A stretch of 64,000 nt of DNA, taken from assembly GCA_964513925.1 (NCBI GenBank), contig CAZENR010000009.1, forward strand, positions 8,920 through 72,919, read 5' to 3'. Below are positions 1-7,639 of this stretch, in pieces. Source of the DNA: DAORHV01 sp964513925. GTDB lineage: Bacteria > Patescibacteriota > Gracilibacteria > Peribacterales > Peribacteraceae. A program made the translations under genes and the position numbers. Below the pieces are notes generated by a model that saw only the letters and a list, made by a program, of their open reading frames with translations, searched no databases and was not told the origin of the DNA. Every line of letters begins with the position of its first letter. Within the stretch, counting starts at the first letter, position 1.

Positions 1-427
1 AAGCAAGAATGTACGCCCACGCCACCACCGCTGCGCAGCGGCTGACAAGCAGCATTGCGGTAACCAGCGGTGCAACGCCCAACAATCTCAGCACTCTCAC
101 AAACAACGGATACGCCGGGTAGAACGCGATATCGGTTCCGGCTTCTATTTGGCTACGGGTTAAAGATGACGGCTCCACTTCATGCGGAATGCTGCTGTTG
201 TATCCGTTCAACACGATGCCGCCGTAGAACTTGGCATCCCACTTCAGCAACATGTGATCGGCCTGCCAAAGCGTGGTGCCCAACGCCAGCGGAACACAGA
301 GTGTCTGAACGGTAACGATTACCAATGCCAGCAGCAACCGTTGTGCACAAACCTGCGCGCGTTCGGGCAGTAGCACCCACGGATACGTCAGGAGAGCCGG
401 AACCGGTGAGCACTGCGCGAAAGGCAT
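1..427 (-). CDS. GT-C type membrane glycosyltransferase, N-terminal part (truncated by window edge)
   Basis: The frame reads leftward off the window edge, so only about 142 N-terminal residues are visible. A hydrophobic helix (about residues 28-50) is followed by WDAKFYGGIVLNGY and then AFYPAYPLFVR. An acidic residue just after the first helix and a FYPAYPL-type motif recall PIG-V-like GT-C mannosyltransferases, which use lipid-phosphate sugars at the membrane. The ATG at 427 is chosen because a TATACT box (434-439) lies 6 nt upstream, predicting a leaderless mRNA. The exact sugar and acceptor cannot be told. Confidence 0.62.
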   Translation of the reverse strand, partial: MPFAQCSPVPALLTYPWVLLPERAQVCAQRLLLALVIVTVQTLCVPLALGTTLWQADHMLLKWDAKFYGGIVLNGYNSSIPHEVEPSSLTRSQIEAGTDIAFYPAYPLFVRVLRLLGVAPLVTAMLLVSRCAAVVAWAYILA

Positions 428-433
428 CTCCAC

Positions 434-439
434 AGTATA
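434..439 (-). promoter_or_regulatory. -10 box of the GT-C gene
   Basis: TATACT on the minus strand, 6 nt before the ATG at 427. Transcription would start at or next to the start codon. Confidence 0.55.
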
Positions 440-474
440 CCGCAAAATTCATGTTTCCCCTACCGCTTCAGCGC

Positions 475-888
475 TTACGCATGTGCATGGCCGCGATGCT
501 TCTCGCCCTGCAAGGCCTTGTGCAGCAATTTCTCCTCTTTGGCGTCACGCTCAACTTCCTTCAGCTCACGCTGGAGGAAAATGGTGAGAATGGTGCGCAG
601 TACGATGATTGCTGCAAGCTTTCCAAGATCGTCCCAGGTCGGGTTTACCAGCGATTCAATAATGTCCTTACCCACCAAAAACTCCAATCCAAGGGCCAAA
701 TGCTGACCCAACTCTATGCGAATTGCAGAGAGGATGTCTTCTTGCCGAAGCAGCTGGCGGGAAACAAACAGCCACAAGCTCTTCACCAAGCCTACAAGCA
801 TGATGACAATGCCCACATAACCGATGATTTCGCCTAGAAACAAGCTGGTACTACTTAAATCCAAAATGTTGATCGGCAGATGATCCAT
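475..888 (-). CDS. DUF1622-like small membrane protein
   Basis: A 137-residue protein with a hydrophobic segment near residues 18-42 (LGEIIGYVGIVIMLVG) and another near 92-112, then a charged tail ending GEKHRGHAHA. The pattern FVSRQLLRQEDILSAIRIEL followed by a membrane segment fits the DUF1622 family, whose function is unknown. A TATAAT box lies at 920-925, 31 nt before the chosen ATG at 888. Longer in-frame starts exist, but they would overlap that -10 box. It sits between the GT-C gene and a divergent unknown gene. Confidence 0.65.
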   Translation of the reverse strand: MDHLPINILDLSSTSLFLGEIIGYVGIVIMLVGLVKSLWLFVSRQLLRQEDILSAIRIELGQHLALGLEFLVGKDIIESLVNPTWDDLGKLAAIIVLRTILTIFLQRELKEVERDAKEEKLLHKALQGEKHRGHAHA

Positions 889-992
889 AGCTGCTATGAA
901 GGGAATGTATGTTAAGCACATTATACACGAAAACAACCCAGGGCGCACGCGGCTGACAAAACGACGCACTCCCAAATGAACGCAAATTCTGG

Positions 993-998
993 TATACT
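993..998 (+). promoter_or_regulatory. Extended -10 box of the 1007 gene
   Basis: TGGTATACT carries TATACT at 993-998 and a TG extension; the ATG follows after 8 nt. Confidence 0.55.
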
Positions 999-1006
999 AA
1001 CGAGGT

Positions 1007-1396
1007 ATGGCGGATTTCTCGACATACATCACACAGCAACCCTCACTCACCGAAGAGCAGCAGAAGAAGGCCGGTCAGCCCATTCCGGGCGACATGGACG
1101 ACGATCATAAGAACTTCTGCAAAACCATCTCCACGCTGCTCGAGTCGGGCACTATCGATGTCACAAAGCCCGAAACATTCTTAAACCAAAGCGTGTACGA
1201 TTCGCTGCCGGACGAGTGGAAGGCAAAAACCGATCTGATCATCGTGAACATGGCCACCCTCCTCGACCATATCTACGGCTTCTACAAATCTAAGCAAACT
1301 CCCGATGCCTGCCCGCAGCTTGCAACCATGATCGAGCAGTTGTGGGAAATGAAGCAACGCATAGAAGCCCACGGCCACGACGTGTTTAAGTTCTAG
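1007..1396 (+). CDS. Conserved-looking hypothetical acidic protein
   Basis: A 129-residue soluble, acidic and probably helical protein with no signal peptide or membrane segment. I do not recognise a family. The N-terminus is rich in Gln/Glu, and the middle holds LPDEWKAKTDLIIVNMATLL. The ATG at 1007 is supported by the -10 box 8 nt upstream. The next gene starts 47 nt downstream on the same strand, so the two may be co-transcribed. Confidence 0.6.
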   Translation: MADFSTYITQQPSLTEEQQKKAGQPIPGDMDDDHKNFCKTISTLLESGTIDVTKPETFLNQSVYDSLPDEWKAKTDLIIVNMATLLDHIYGFYKSKQTPDACPQLATMIEQLWEMKQRIEAHGHDVFKF

Positions 1397-1443
1397 AACC
1401 GAACGTCAATCCACACACACATCAATCCCCTACCCAAACCCGT

Positions 1444-2382
1444 ATGAACCGCTTCAACCCAGATGCGCTTCCCGCTCCCGATACAGGCGCGGAATTCCTA
1501 GACCCACGCGACCGACTTGCCTCGCTGCGCGACCAGGTGAACATGGCCGACCCGCGCGCCATTGCCGATCGTGCCATCAACAGCATTCGCAGTAACCCCA
1601 ATATGTCCACGCGCGACGCCGTGGCGCTGCTGCGCCAAGCGGCCGACTTGCTATCGGGCATTACGGACCGCGCAACGGGATCCCGTCGTTTTGCCGCACT
1701 GCAGTCTGAAGGACGCGTTCTTGATAATCTCAATCCGCGACTGGCCCTGCGAACCAACCGCCTCGCCATTTCGGGCGAACCGGTGACCGTACCGGTGCGC
1801 ACTCGCCCATATATGGGTAACCCCGAAATGCTTTCACGCGAACTGGCAGGCCGCACTATGGCCACGTTCCAGGGGATGAACAACGCCGAACTAACCGACC
1901 TGCACGAGCAAATGATGGCCATTAACCGCAGCTGCGGAACCAACTGGCGTCCGGTACGCCTGCGCGGGTCCACCGGCCCGGACGGAGAGGCGATGCACGA
2001 CTGTATTTGGGTCAACGATCCGCGCCAGCAGGGTGCATATCTCATCATTCCCGACATGCACACCCAGGAATTCATGCGCAACGATGCAGAGTTTTCGGCG
2101 CGCGGGTTCCGCATCCGCGAGCACAGCACCTGGAACGCGCCAAACGGTGAGCTGATTCACTGGGTACTGTGGGAGCAGGTACCGCGTGCCTACCCTGGCG
2201 CATTCATGACCGGCGGCATGGGTATGTACCCGCAGCCGCTCATCCGCGCCGACCGCACATTCCCAGGCATCGGCCCAGTACCGCCTCCGGGTGTTCGCGG
2301 TCCGCTACCACCGCCGCCTCCTGGATTCAGGCCTGGCTTCCCTGGCGGGCCGGTACGGTTCCCAGGAACTCGCGGCCTCTAA
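1444..2382 (+). CDS. Hypothetical protein with proline/glycine-rich C-terminus
   Basis: A 312-residue protein of unknown function. The first 250 residues look soluble and Arg-rich, with an NRSCGTNWRPVRLRG stretch and a WVLWEQVPRAYPGAF stretch. The last 50 residues are a Pro/Gly/Phe-rich low-complexity tail containing PPPPPGFRPGFPGGP. It is followed at once by a strong hairpin terminator. No catalytic motif is evident. The tail could be a flexible linker or a protein-binding segment, which is inference only. Confidence 0.6.
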   Translation: MNRFNPDALPAPDTGAEFLDPRDRLASLRDQVNMADPRAIADRAINSIRSNPNMSTRDAVALLRQAADLLSGITDRATGSRRFAALQSEGRVLDNLNPRLALRTNRLAISGEPVTVPVRTRPYMGNPEMLSRELAGRTMATFQGMNNAELTDLHEQMMAINRSCGTNWRPVRLRGSTGPDGEAMHDCIWVNDPRQQGAYLIIPDMHTQEFMRNDAEFSARGFRIREHSTWNAPNGELIHWVLWEQVPRAYPGAFMTGGMGMYPQPLIRADRTFPGIGPVPPPGVRGPLPPPPPGFRPGFPGGPVRFPGTRGL

Positions 2383-2391
2383 ATTGGATAC

Positions 2392-2417
2392 AAAAAACGG
2401 CCCTCGGGCCGTTTTTT
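2392..2417. terminator. Bidirectional rho-independent terminator
   Basis: A GC hairpin (ACGGCCC/GGGCCGT) flanked by six A on the left and six T on the right. It lies between the convergent 1444 gene and miaA and can serve both. Confidence 0.85.
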
Positions 2418-2443
2418 AAATCTTGGACAGAACGGACTCTGGA

Positions 2444-3361
2444 CTACGGCCTCACCCACACAATCCTGTTGTCGTGCTTCCACCATGTCATCTGGCGCTT
2501 GGCATACTGACGGGTCTTTGCGGCAATGACCGGCTCTACCGAAAGCGGATCTATACCGTCTTGTAAGGCGCGCACAAGTTCAGGATACCCATGACTCCGC
2601 ATGCCGGGGCTCTGCAAAGTATACCCCTGCTTCAGCAGCTGCCGTACTTCGTCGATCCAGCCGCCTCGTAGGAGAAGCGGGGTGCGTGCGTCAATCCGCT
2701 TTGTTAGTTCTTCTCGTTGCCAATGCATGCCGAAGATAAGCACGTCATAGCGGCACGAAACCGTCACCAACTGTGCTGACTTCGGCTTTCCAGTCAGTCG
2801 GTGAATTTCCAGCGCACGTATCACATACGGCTTATTCTCTCGTGGAATGACTTTGGCGGACTCTGGATCTCTATCCGCAAGCTCAGCAAACAACTTCGCC
2901 CCGCCATCCTTGTCGTATGACGCCTCCAGCTCCGCCCGAAGCGCCGCATCTTTTGCAGGCAGCGGCTGCAAGCCGTCGATAATCGCACTGATGTACAGCA
3001 TAGATCCACCAACTAGTAATGGAACTACATTGCGTGCGTGCATCTCCTCTATGGTCTCTGTAGCCATGCGCTGGTACCGGGCGGCCGTAATTTCCTCCGA
3101 AGGATCAACCACTGAGAAGAGATGGTGGGGTACGCCTGCGGTTTCCGCCGGAGTGATCTTTGCAGTTCCAATGTCCATTCCTTTATACAACTGGCGTGAA
3201 TCGGCGTTGATAATCTCCGCTGTATATCCAGCTGTCTTTAAGGAGAGTGCCAGCTGCACCGAAAACGCGGTCTTGCCGCTGGCCGTCGGTCCTAATACCA
3301 CGACAAGCGGACGCTTGGCCGTAGCAAGGAATGCCTTGGTGGTTTGTAGTACGGATTCCAC
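2444..3361 (-). CDS. miaA: tRNA dimethylallyltransferase
   Basis: MiaA transfers a dimethylallyl group to N6 of A37 in tRNAs that read codons starting with U. The P-loop GPTASGKT is at about residues 25-32, followed by INADSRQLYKGMDIGTAK, GVPHHLF, LVGGSMLY and the late RQYAKRQMTWW, all MiaA hallmarks. Length (305 aa) is normal. The chosen GTG at 3361 has a TATTCT box (3368-3373) 6 nt upstream. A TTG two codons earlier would abut that box and is less likely. Confidence 0.93.
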   Translation of the reverse strand: MESVLQTTKAFLATAKRPLVVVLGPTASGKTAFSVQLALSLKTAGYTAEIINADSRQLYKGMDIGTAKITPAETAGVPHHLFSVVDPSEEITAARYQRMATETIEEMHARNVVPLLVGGSMLYISAIIDGLQPLPAKDAALRAELEASYDKDGGAKLFAELADRDPESAKVIPRENKPYVIRALEIHRLTGKPKSAQLVTVSCRYDVLIFGMHWQREELTKRIDARTPLLLRGGWIDEVRQLLKQGYTLQSPGMRSHGYPELVRALQDGIDPLSVEPVIAAKTRQYAKRQMTWWKHDNRIVWVRP

Positions 3362-3367
3362 AGGCAA

Positions 3368-3373
3368 AGAATA
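3368..3373 (-). promoter_or_regulatory. -10 box of miaA
   Basis: TATTCT, 6 nt before a GTG start. It decides the start codon. Confidence 0.5.
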
Positions 3374-3671
3374 GCGGATTTACTGCAAGATGCACTGAGC
3401 GTGACCGCGGTGTGCGCTGCGCGCGGGGTCTACTGGAGGTCGCTCAGCGGACGCAATTTCTTGGCCACTTCTTTGTCGCAAACAACGTATTCATACCCGC
3501 AGAAGAATCCACCTCACTTTGACAAGTTTTCTATTCTTTTCAGTACAACAACATTTTTTCCACACAGTGAAACTGCCGCAGAGTGTCGTTTTTCGCTATA
3601 CTGATATCGAAACGTGATTTTCAAAAGACTATACACATAGCCCTCACTTCCTTTCCATTCTCTCTCGTCCC
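3374..3671. other. Gap between miaA and clpP with clpP promoter region
   Basis: About 300 bases without a convincing gene. The right half is AT-richer and holds a TTGACA at about 3528 and a GCTATACT at about 3596, plausible promoter parts for clpP with a leader of 60-70 nt. A TTTTCCACA sequence near 3556 resembles a DnaA box with one mismatch. A short minus-strand frame near 3430-3500 has no usable start. Confidence 0.45.
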
Positions 3672-4325
3672 ATGCACCCGCAAATTCAGTCGATCGCTCA
3701 ACAGATTTCCCGCGGCCATTTGACGCCGCAGAACAACGTACTTGTCCCCACCGTGATTGAAAAAACCCAGTTCGGTGAGCGTGTGTACGATATCTACTCT
3801 CGACTGCTGGAGGAGCGCATTGTCTTCTTGGGAACGCCCATCAACGACGCAATCGCCAACACGGTGATCGCTCAGCTGCTGTTCTTGGAAAAGCAGGATC
3901 CGAAGAAAGACATCATCTTCTACGTGAACTCTCCGGGCGGACAAGTCAGCTCCACCATGGCCATGTACGACACCATGCAGCTGGTCAGCCCCGATGTTTC
4001 CACCGTGTGCTTGGGAATGGCTGCATCCGGCGGCGCCATCATTCTTATGGCTGGCGCCAAGGGAAAGCGTTTTGCGCTCCCCCACTCCGAAATCATGATC
4101 CACCAGCCTCTTGGCGGCACCGAGGGACAGGCAACCGACATCGCCATTCATGCCGAGCACATCATCCGCATGAAGGATATGCTGAACGAAATGATCGCCA
4201 AGCACTCCGGTCAAAAAGTGGCCAAGGTAAAGGTGGACACGGAGCGTGACAAGTTTCTCACGGCGCAAGAAGCGCTGGACTACGGCCTGATCGATAAGAT
4301 TATCTCCGGCAAAACCGCCGCGTAA
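3672..4325 (+). CDS. clpP: ATP-dependent Clp protease proteolytic subunit
   Basis: ClpP forms the tetradecameric serine-protease chamber used by ClpX or ClpA/C. FYVNSPGGQVSSTMAMYD, then GMAASGGAIILMAG with the nucleophile Ser, then LPHSEIMIHQPLGG with the catalytic His, and a late DRDKF-type region supply the fold and triad. The usual GQAASM is GMAASG here, a mild variation. Length (217 aa) is typical. The gene stands alone and is closed by a strong terminator. Confidence 0.95.
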   Translation: MHPQIQSIAQQISRGHLTPQNNVLVPTVIEKTQFGERVYDIYSRLLEERIVFLGTPINDAIANTVIAQLLFLEKQDPKKDIIFYVNSPGGQVSSTMAMYDTMQLVSPDVSTVCLGMAASGGAIILMAGAKGKRFALPHSEIMIHQPLGGTEGQATDIAIHAEHIIRMKDMLNEMIAKHSGQKVAKVKVDTERDKFLTAQEALDYGLIDKIISGKTAA

Positions 4326-4344
4326 ACACTCTTCGAGCCGCAAC

Positions 4345-4377
4345 AAAAAACGGCGCCTCGCTCCGAGGCGCCGTTTT
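4345..4377. terminator. Rho-independent terminator
   Basis: Perfect stem CGGCGCCTCG/CGAGGCGCCG with an A-run on the left and TTTT on the right. It lies between convergent clpP and the DoxX-like genes. Confidence 0.85.
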
Positions 4378-4397
4378 CATAGTCATGCCGTACAAGT

Positions 4398-4820
4398 TTA
4401 CTCAACCGATTCCGTTTGCTGGAACGCAAAATCAGGCTGCGGGTTGAGCGCAAAGAAGAATACGAGCAGCCAGACGAGAGGTGGGAAACAGGCCGAGATC
4501 ATGTCTGGCAGCGGTATGCCGGTCATCAGGGTTTTCAGGAGCAATCCAACGGGGATGGATGCCAACGCGGCACCGCCCACCCAAGCTGTTATGTACTGGT
4601 AGCGCCCTACCAGGAGCATGCCGCCACCGAAAATAAACAGTGCGGGTAAGAAGTACGCCCATACTGTCCCGACAAGCTCCAGTGCGCCAAGACCGTCTAT
4701 GACATTTGCAACGAACGGTGCGAAATCGCGGTATTCCGCAATGCCGATGAGGAGCATCGGCACGCCTACTGCAATGCGCAGAGCCAGGTTGGAAATCTCT
4801 GATGGCGACTTGTAGTTCAT
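4398..4820 (-). CDS. DoxX-like membrane protein
   Basis: A 140-residue protein with four predicted membrane helices. The pattern LALRIAVGVPMLLIGIAEY, then LPALFIFGGGMLLVGRYQY, fits DoxX/SURF4-like proteins, some of which take part in redox or quinone-linked processes. It ends in an acidic cytoplasmic tail. It lies 21 nt downstream of a second protein of the same build, so the two are probably a tandem paralogous pair in one transcript. Confidence 0.6.
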   Translation of the reverse strand: MNYKSPSEISNLALRIAVGVPMLLIGIAEYRDFAPFVANVIDGLGALELVGTVWAYFLPALFIFGGGMLLVGRYQYITAWVGGAALASIPVGLLLKTLMTGIPLPDMISACFPPLVWLLVFFFALNPQPDFAFQQTESVE

Positions 4821-4841
4821 GAAAGATGGGAGTGACTTAAA

Positions 4842-5333
4842 TTACTTCTTGGGACAGATGCAAGGCCCACCCTTGCTGCAGGTGCAACCAGGTGCGCAAC
4901 CAGCGGTGCTGCCGCAGCAGAACATTTTCTGAATGACCCAGAACGTGATCAGCATGATGCTGGCGTTTTGAATTGCTGCGCCCGCATTGCCCATAACAGA
5001 TACATCACCAACCATCACCGACAAGCCAGCGTAACCCAAAATGCCTCCGAGCGAAGCCAGGATACAAATCTTGGCGATGCACTTCAGCTGGCCAATTGCG
5101 AACAATAAGCCGCCAGCAATCTGCAGCGCGGGAACAATGTATGCCAATACTCCTGCAGCCATGGCCAACGCCGGTACTGTGGGGAAAGCGCCCTTGGCCA
5201 TTTCAACGAATCCTCCAAGGTTGCGGTAATGGTTTACGCCAAATCCGGCCAAAGCAAGACCGAATCCAATGCGGGGCAACCACTTTGCGTACGTGGACGG
5301 ACAGGGTTGTACGGGACATTTGCAGCACGACAT
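4842..5333 (-). CDS. DoxX-like membrane protein with cysteine-rich ends
   Basis: A 163-residue four-helix membrane protein similar in layout to its downstream neighbour (PALQIAGGLLFAIGQL against PALFIFGGGMLLVGRY). It differs in carrying a Cys-rich N-terminus (MSCCKCPVQPC) and a Cys-rich tail with nine Cys in the last 30 residues. The clusters could bind a metal or take part in thiol chemistry, which is inference. The start at 5333 excludes a long, non-hydrophobic upstream extension that overlaps the tgt promoter. Confidence 0.65.
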   Translation of the reverse strand: MSCCKCPVQPCPSTYAKWLPRIGFGLALAGFGVNHYRNLGGFVEMAKGAFPTVPALAMAAGVLAYIVPALQIAGGLLFAIGQLKCIAKICILASLGGILGYAGLSVMVGDVSVMGNAGAAIQNASIMLITFWVIQKMFCCGSTAGCAPGCTCSKGGPCICPKK

Positions 5334-5450
5334 GGGAAATGAGAGAAGGAATAAGGTGTCGCAATTATCGCATTGGGCAGTGCACATTGGACTATCAGTT
5401 GGGTGTACTTGCAACGCGAATCGCGCACTGCCATCTCTACCGAAGCACGC

Positions 5451-5456
5451 TACAAT
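5451..5456 (+). promoter_or_regulatory. -10 box of tgt
   Basis: TACAAT, 7 nt before the tgt ATG at 5464. It supports the short start rather than an upstream one. Confidence 0.55.
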
Positions 5457-5463
5457 CTCCGAG

Positions 5464-6600
5464 ATGTTCACCCTGCACAAGAGCACCGGCCTCGGAAGGC
5501 GCGCCACGCTCAGAACCGCGCATGGCGATATAGAGACTCCGTTTTTCATGCCGGTTGCCACTGCCGGCGCCATGAAAGGCATCACACTGCCGGATCTTGA
5601 GGAGCTAGGAGCACAGATTCTGCTCTGCAACACCTACCATCTGCATGTACAGCCCGGAGAAGCCATTGTCCGCGACGCCGGAGGACTGCACGGATTTCTG
5701 CACTGGAACAAGCCGATTCTCACCGACTCCGGGGGGTTTCAAGTGTTTTCGCTCAAGAGCATTAGAACCATTACCGACGAGGGTGTGCGATTCCAGAACC
5801 ATCGCAACGGCAGCCCGCTGTTCATCGGGCCTAAGGAATCCATAATCATTCAGCATGCATTGGGGGCCGACATCATCATGTGCTTTGACGAATGTCCGCC
5901 TTCCACTGCGGCACGCGTTGACCAAATGAAAGCGGTGGATAGGACGCTTCGTTGGGCCAAGGAATGCAAAAGGGTTCATGAAGAGTTAAAGACCATGAAA
6001 GCAGGACTCCAAGACTCCAAGATTCCGGTTGCCAAGGGTAGAAAGGAGGCAAAACAAACAACTGACTCGCCACTCCTGTTCGGCATCGTCCAAGGCGGCC
6101 TGGAGCGAGATTTGCGGGAGAAGTGCGCCAACGAGCTGATTGCCATAGGCTTCGATGGGTACGCCGTGGGCGGGCTGGCAGTAGGCGAAACTGAGAGCGA
6201 GATGATGGATGTTCTTGATGTGGTGTGCCCGCTGTTACCGGAAAACAAGCCGCGCTACCTGATGGGTGTTGGCGAAATACACCAACTGCAGGAAGCCGCC
6301 AAACGCGGCATCGATATGGCCGATTGCGTCTCGCCAATGCGCGAAGCTAGGCACGGCAACGTATGGCTGAGCACGGGCAAAAAGGTGCGCATTCACCGCA
6401 GCGAGTACCGCACCGACTATTCTGCCATAGACGAGCATTCCCCCACCCGCTACGGACGAGAGCACTCTAAAGCATACGTGCATCATCTCATGCGCTTGGG
6501 TGAACGTTACGGTGAAACCATCGCCTGCATGCAAAACATGGCGGTCATGCTGGACGCCATGAAAAAGCTGCGCGGAAAGATCGACGAATTCACCCACTGA
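5464..6600 (+). CDS. tgt: tRNA-guanine transglycosylase family protein, lacking the zinc cysteines
   Basis: TGT exchanges G34 of certain tRNAs for preQ1. Family motifs are clear: TPFFMPVATAG, LLCNTYHLHVQPGE, LTDSGGFQVFS (active-site Asp), FGIVQGG, VGGLAVGE and MADCVSPMREARHG, which carries the Asp of the DCV-PTR motif. Two things are odd. The C-terminal CxCxxC zinc motif is absent: the aligned stretch reads SPTRYG before REHSKAYVHH, which keeps only the His. About 25 extra residues (about 175-203) coincide with a copy of the window's intergenic 9-bp repeat. Activity therefore needs testing. Confidence 0.88.
   Translation: MFTLHKSTGLGRRATLRTAHGDIETPFFMPVATAGAMKGITLPDLEELGAQILLCNTYHLHVQPGEAIVRDAGGLHGFLHWNKPILTDSGGFQVFSLKSIRTITDEGVRFQNHRNGSPLFIGPKESIIIQHALGADIIMCFDECPPSTAARVDQMKAVDRTLRWAKECKRVHEELKTMKAGLQDSKIPVAKGRKEAKQTTDSPLLFGIVQGGLERDLREKCANELIAIGFDGYAVGGLAVGETESEMMDVLDVVCPLLPENKPRYLMGVGEIHQLQEAAKRGIDMADCVSPMREARHGNVWLSTGKKVRIHRSEYRTDYSAIDEHSPTRYGREHSKAYVHHLMRLGERYGETIACMQNMAVMLDAMKKLRGKIDEFTH
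6003..6028. repeat. GACTCC/GATTCC 9-bp-period repeat inside tgt
   Basis: Reads AGGACTCCAAGACTCCAA and then GATTCCGG. Its reverse complement matches the GGAATC-TT-GGAGTC pattern found in intergenic copies elsewhere in the window. It is in frame and adds residues to TGT. Confidence 0.7.
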
Positions 6601-6645
6601 CCCCTTGCGGAGCCAGTGGGCGTATGAGTACCTGCTGTAGCTGTT

Positions 6646-6795
6646 CTAGTAACGTGGGACGTCTAGCTCCTCAAGACGCAATCGGGTGTAACCCGGCTTC
6701 GTAGGAGGTTCGTCCTCGATAGCTAGTAGAGCTTCAAGGAACAGCAGGATGAATCGCAGGACTACGCCTACGATGATGAGTAACAAGAGTCCCAT
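6646..6795 (-). CDS. 49-residue single-pass membrane peptide
   Basis: A short gene: MGLLLLIIVGVVLRFILLF opens a membrane helix, then a charged segment EALLAIEDEPPTKPG and a tail ending DVPRY. Support comes from signals unusual for this window: a near-consensus sigma-70 promoter (TTGACA, 16 bp, TATAAT) and a GGAGGG Shine-Dalgarno 7 nt before the ATG. It follows rplU and the 6871 gene but has its own promoter. The function is unknown; no toxin or antitoxin partner is visible. Confidence 0.65.
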   Translation of the reverse strand: MGLLLLIIVGVVLRFILLFLEALLAIEDEPPTKPGYTRLRLEELDVPRY

Positions 6796-6846
6796 GGTGG
6801 AACCCTCCGACAACTAGTGCACTATTGCACGTAGATGCCTGTTTTC

Positions 6847-6874
6847 ATTATAATAATTTTAGAATTTTTGTCAA
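6847..6874 (-). promoter_or_regulatory. Near-consensus sigma-70 promoter
   Basis: TTGACA (6869-6874), a 16-bp spacer and TATAAT (6847-6852) on the minus strand. It drives the 49-residue peptide after a leader of about 45 nt. The -35 hexamer overlaps the stop of the 6871 gene. Confidence 0.8.
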
Positions 6875-7140
6875 GTTTTGCGCCTAACCCACCAACACTT
6901 GATTGCTGGGAGCGAAAGCGTGGATAACAGATAACCTCCTGTCGGCACGCATGCGTGCACCCAAGGCTGCGACACGCCGATTGTGAATAAGAAGACGCAG
7001 GCGACCACATACGTCGCACTCGCTATCAGCATGCGCCGAAATACGCTGGTCTCCCAAGCCTTGTCCGCCTCCACGCGGGCATTGCGAAACTGCAGCGACC
7101 GGATCTCGGCCTCTATACGATCCAGACGGTCGTCGGCCAT
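6871..7140 (-). CDS. Small coiled-coil plus two-helix membrane protein
   Basis: An 89-residue protein. The N-terminal 35 residues (DRLDRIEAEIRSLQ...) look like a coiled coil, followed by two membrane helices (about 38-58 and 63-83). I believe similar small proteins occur in Patescibacteria, but no function is known to me. Its ATG lies 1 nt after the rplU stop, which suggests translational coupling with ribosomal protein bL21. Confidence 0.65.
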   Translation of the reverse strand: MADDRLDRIEAEIRSLQFRNARVEADKAWETSVFRRMLIASATYVVACVFLFTIGVSQPWVHACVPTGGYLLSTLSLPAIKCWWVRRKT

Positions 7141-7141
7141 A

Positions 7142-7459
7142 CTACTTACCGGCGACGGCAGTCACTTCGATCTCGGTGTAGTCCTGGCGGTGGCCGCGCA
7201 GAATCTTGTGGTAGCGCTTGCGGCGCTTGAATTTGCGAACCACGATCTTCTCGCCCTTGCTGTGAGCCAAGACCTTGGCAGTCACGGAAGCACCGGAAAC
7301 GTACGGCTTGCCGACAGTGGCATCCGAACCGCTGGAGAGCAGCAGCACTTTCTCGAACTTCACGCTGTCGCCAACCTTGGCATCCAGCTTCTGAACCTTC
7401 AATTTCATTCCTTTCTCGGCCTTCTCCTGAAAACCGGCGATATCGACAATTGCGAACAT
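7142..7459 (-). CDS. rplU: 50S ribosomal protein bL21
   Basis: A 105-residue protein of normal length. MFAIVDIAGFQ, then KVLLLSSGSDATVGKP, then KGEKIVVRKFKRRKRYHKILRGHRQDYTEIEV are diagnostic of bL21, which binds 23S rRNA. The ATG at 7459 is chosen because the family starts there. A TACACT box about 30 nt upstream may be the promoter. rpmA, the usual neighbour, is not adjacent. Confidence 0.95.
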   Translation of the reverse strand: MFAIVDIAGFQEKAEKGMKLKVQKLDAKVGDSVKFEKVLLLSSGSDATVGKPYVSGASVTAKVLAHSKGEKIVVRKFKRRKRYHKILRGHRQDYTEIEVTAVAGK

Positions 7460-7639
7460 GGGCAGTGCGTAAAAAGCTGGGAGAGTGTAGCTGGACACGA
7501 AAAGGCACGCAATACCTTCTTGGCACCCCCGTATCGGAGGGAAAAGCGGTTTTTCGGCTGGGAGTAACGAAAGAGCTGCCACGGAAGCATATTTGCTTGT
7601 CAGACACAGGAAAAGTTGAGTACAGTCCTCCCCTTCCCT

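Noticed and set aside
10..840. Plus-strand frames at the window start (for example 325-837)
   Set aside because: They are antisense to the GT-C and DUF1622 genes, which have membrane-protein composition and -10 boxes.
475..975. Longer N-terminus of the DUF1622 gene (166 aa)
   Set aside because: Would overlap the TATAAT box at 920-925 and adds residues atypical for the family.
3400..3610. Short frames between miaA and clpP
   Set aside because: Cross the clpP promoter region, show no conserved-looking segment and lack convincing start signals.
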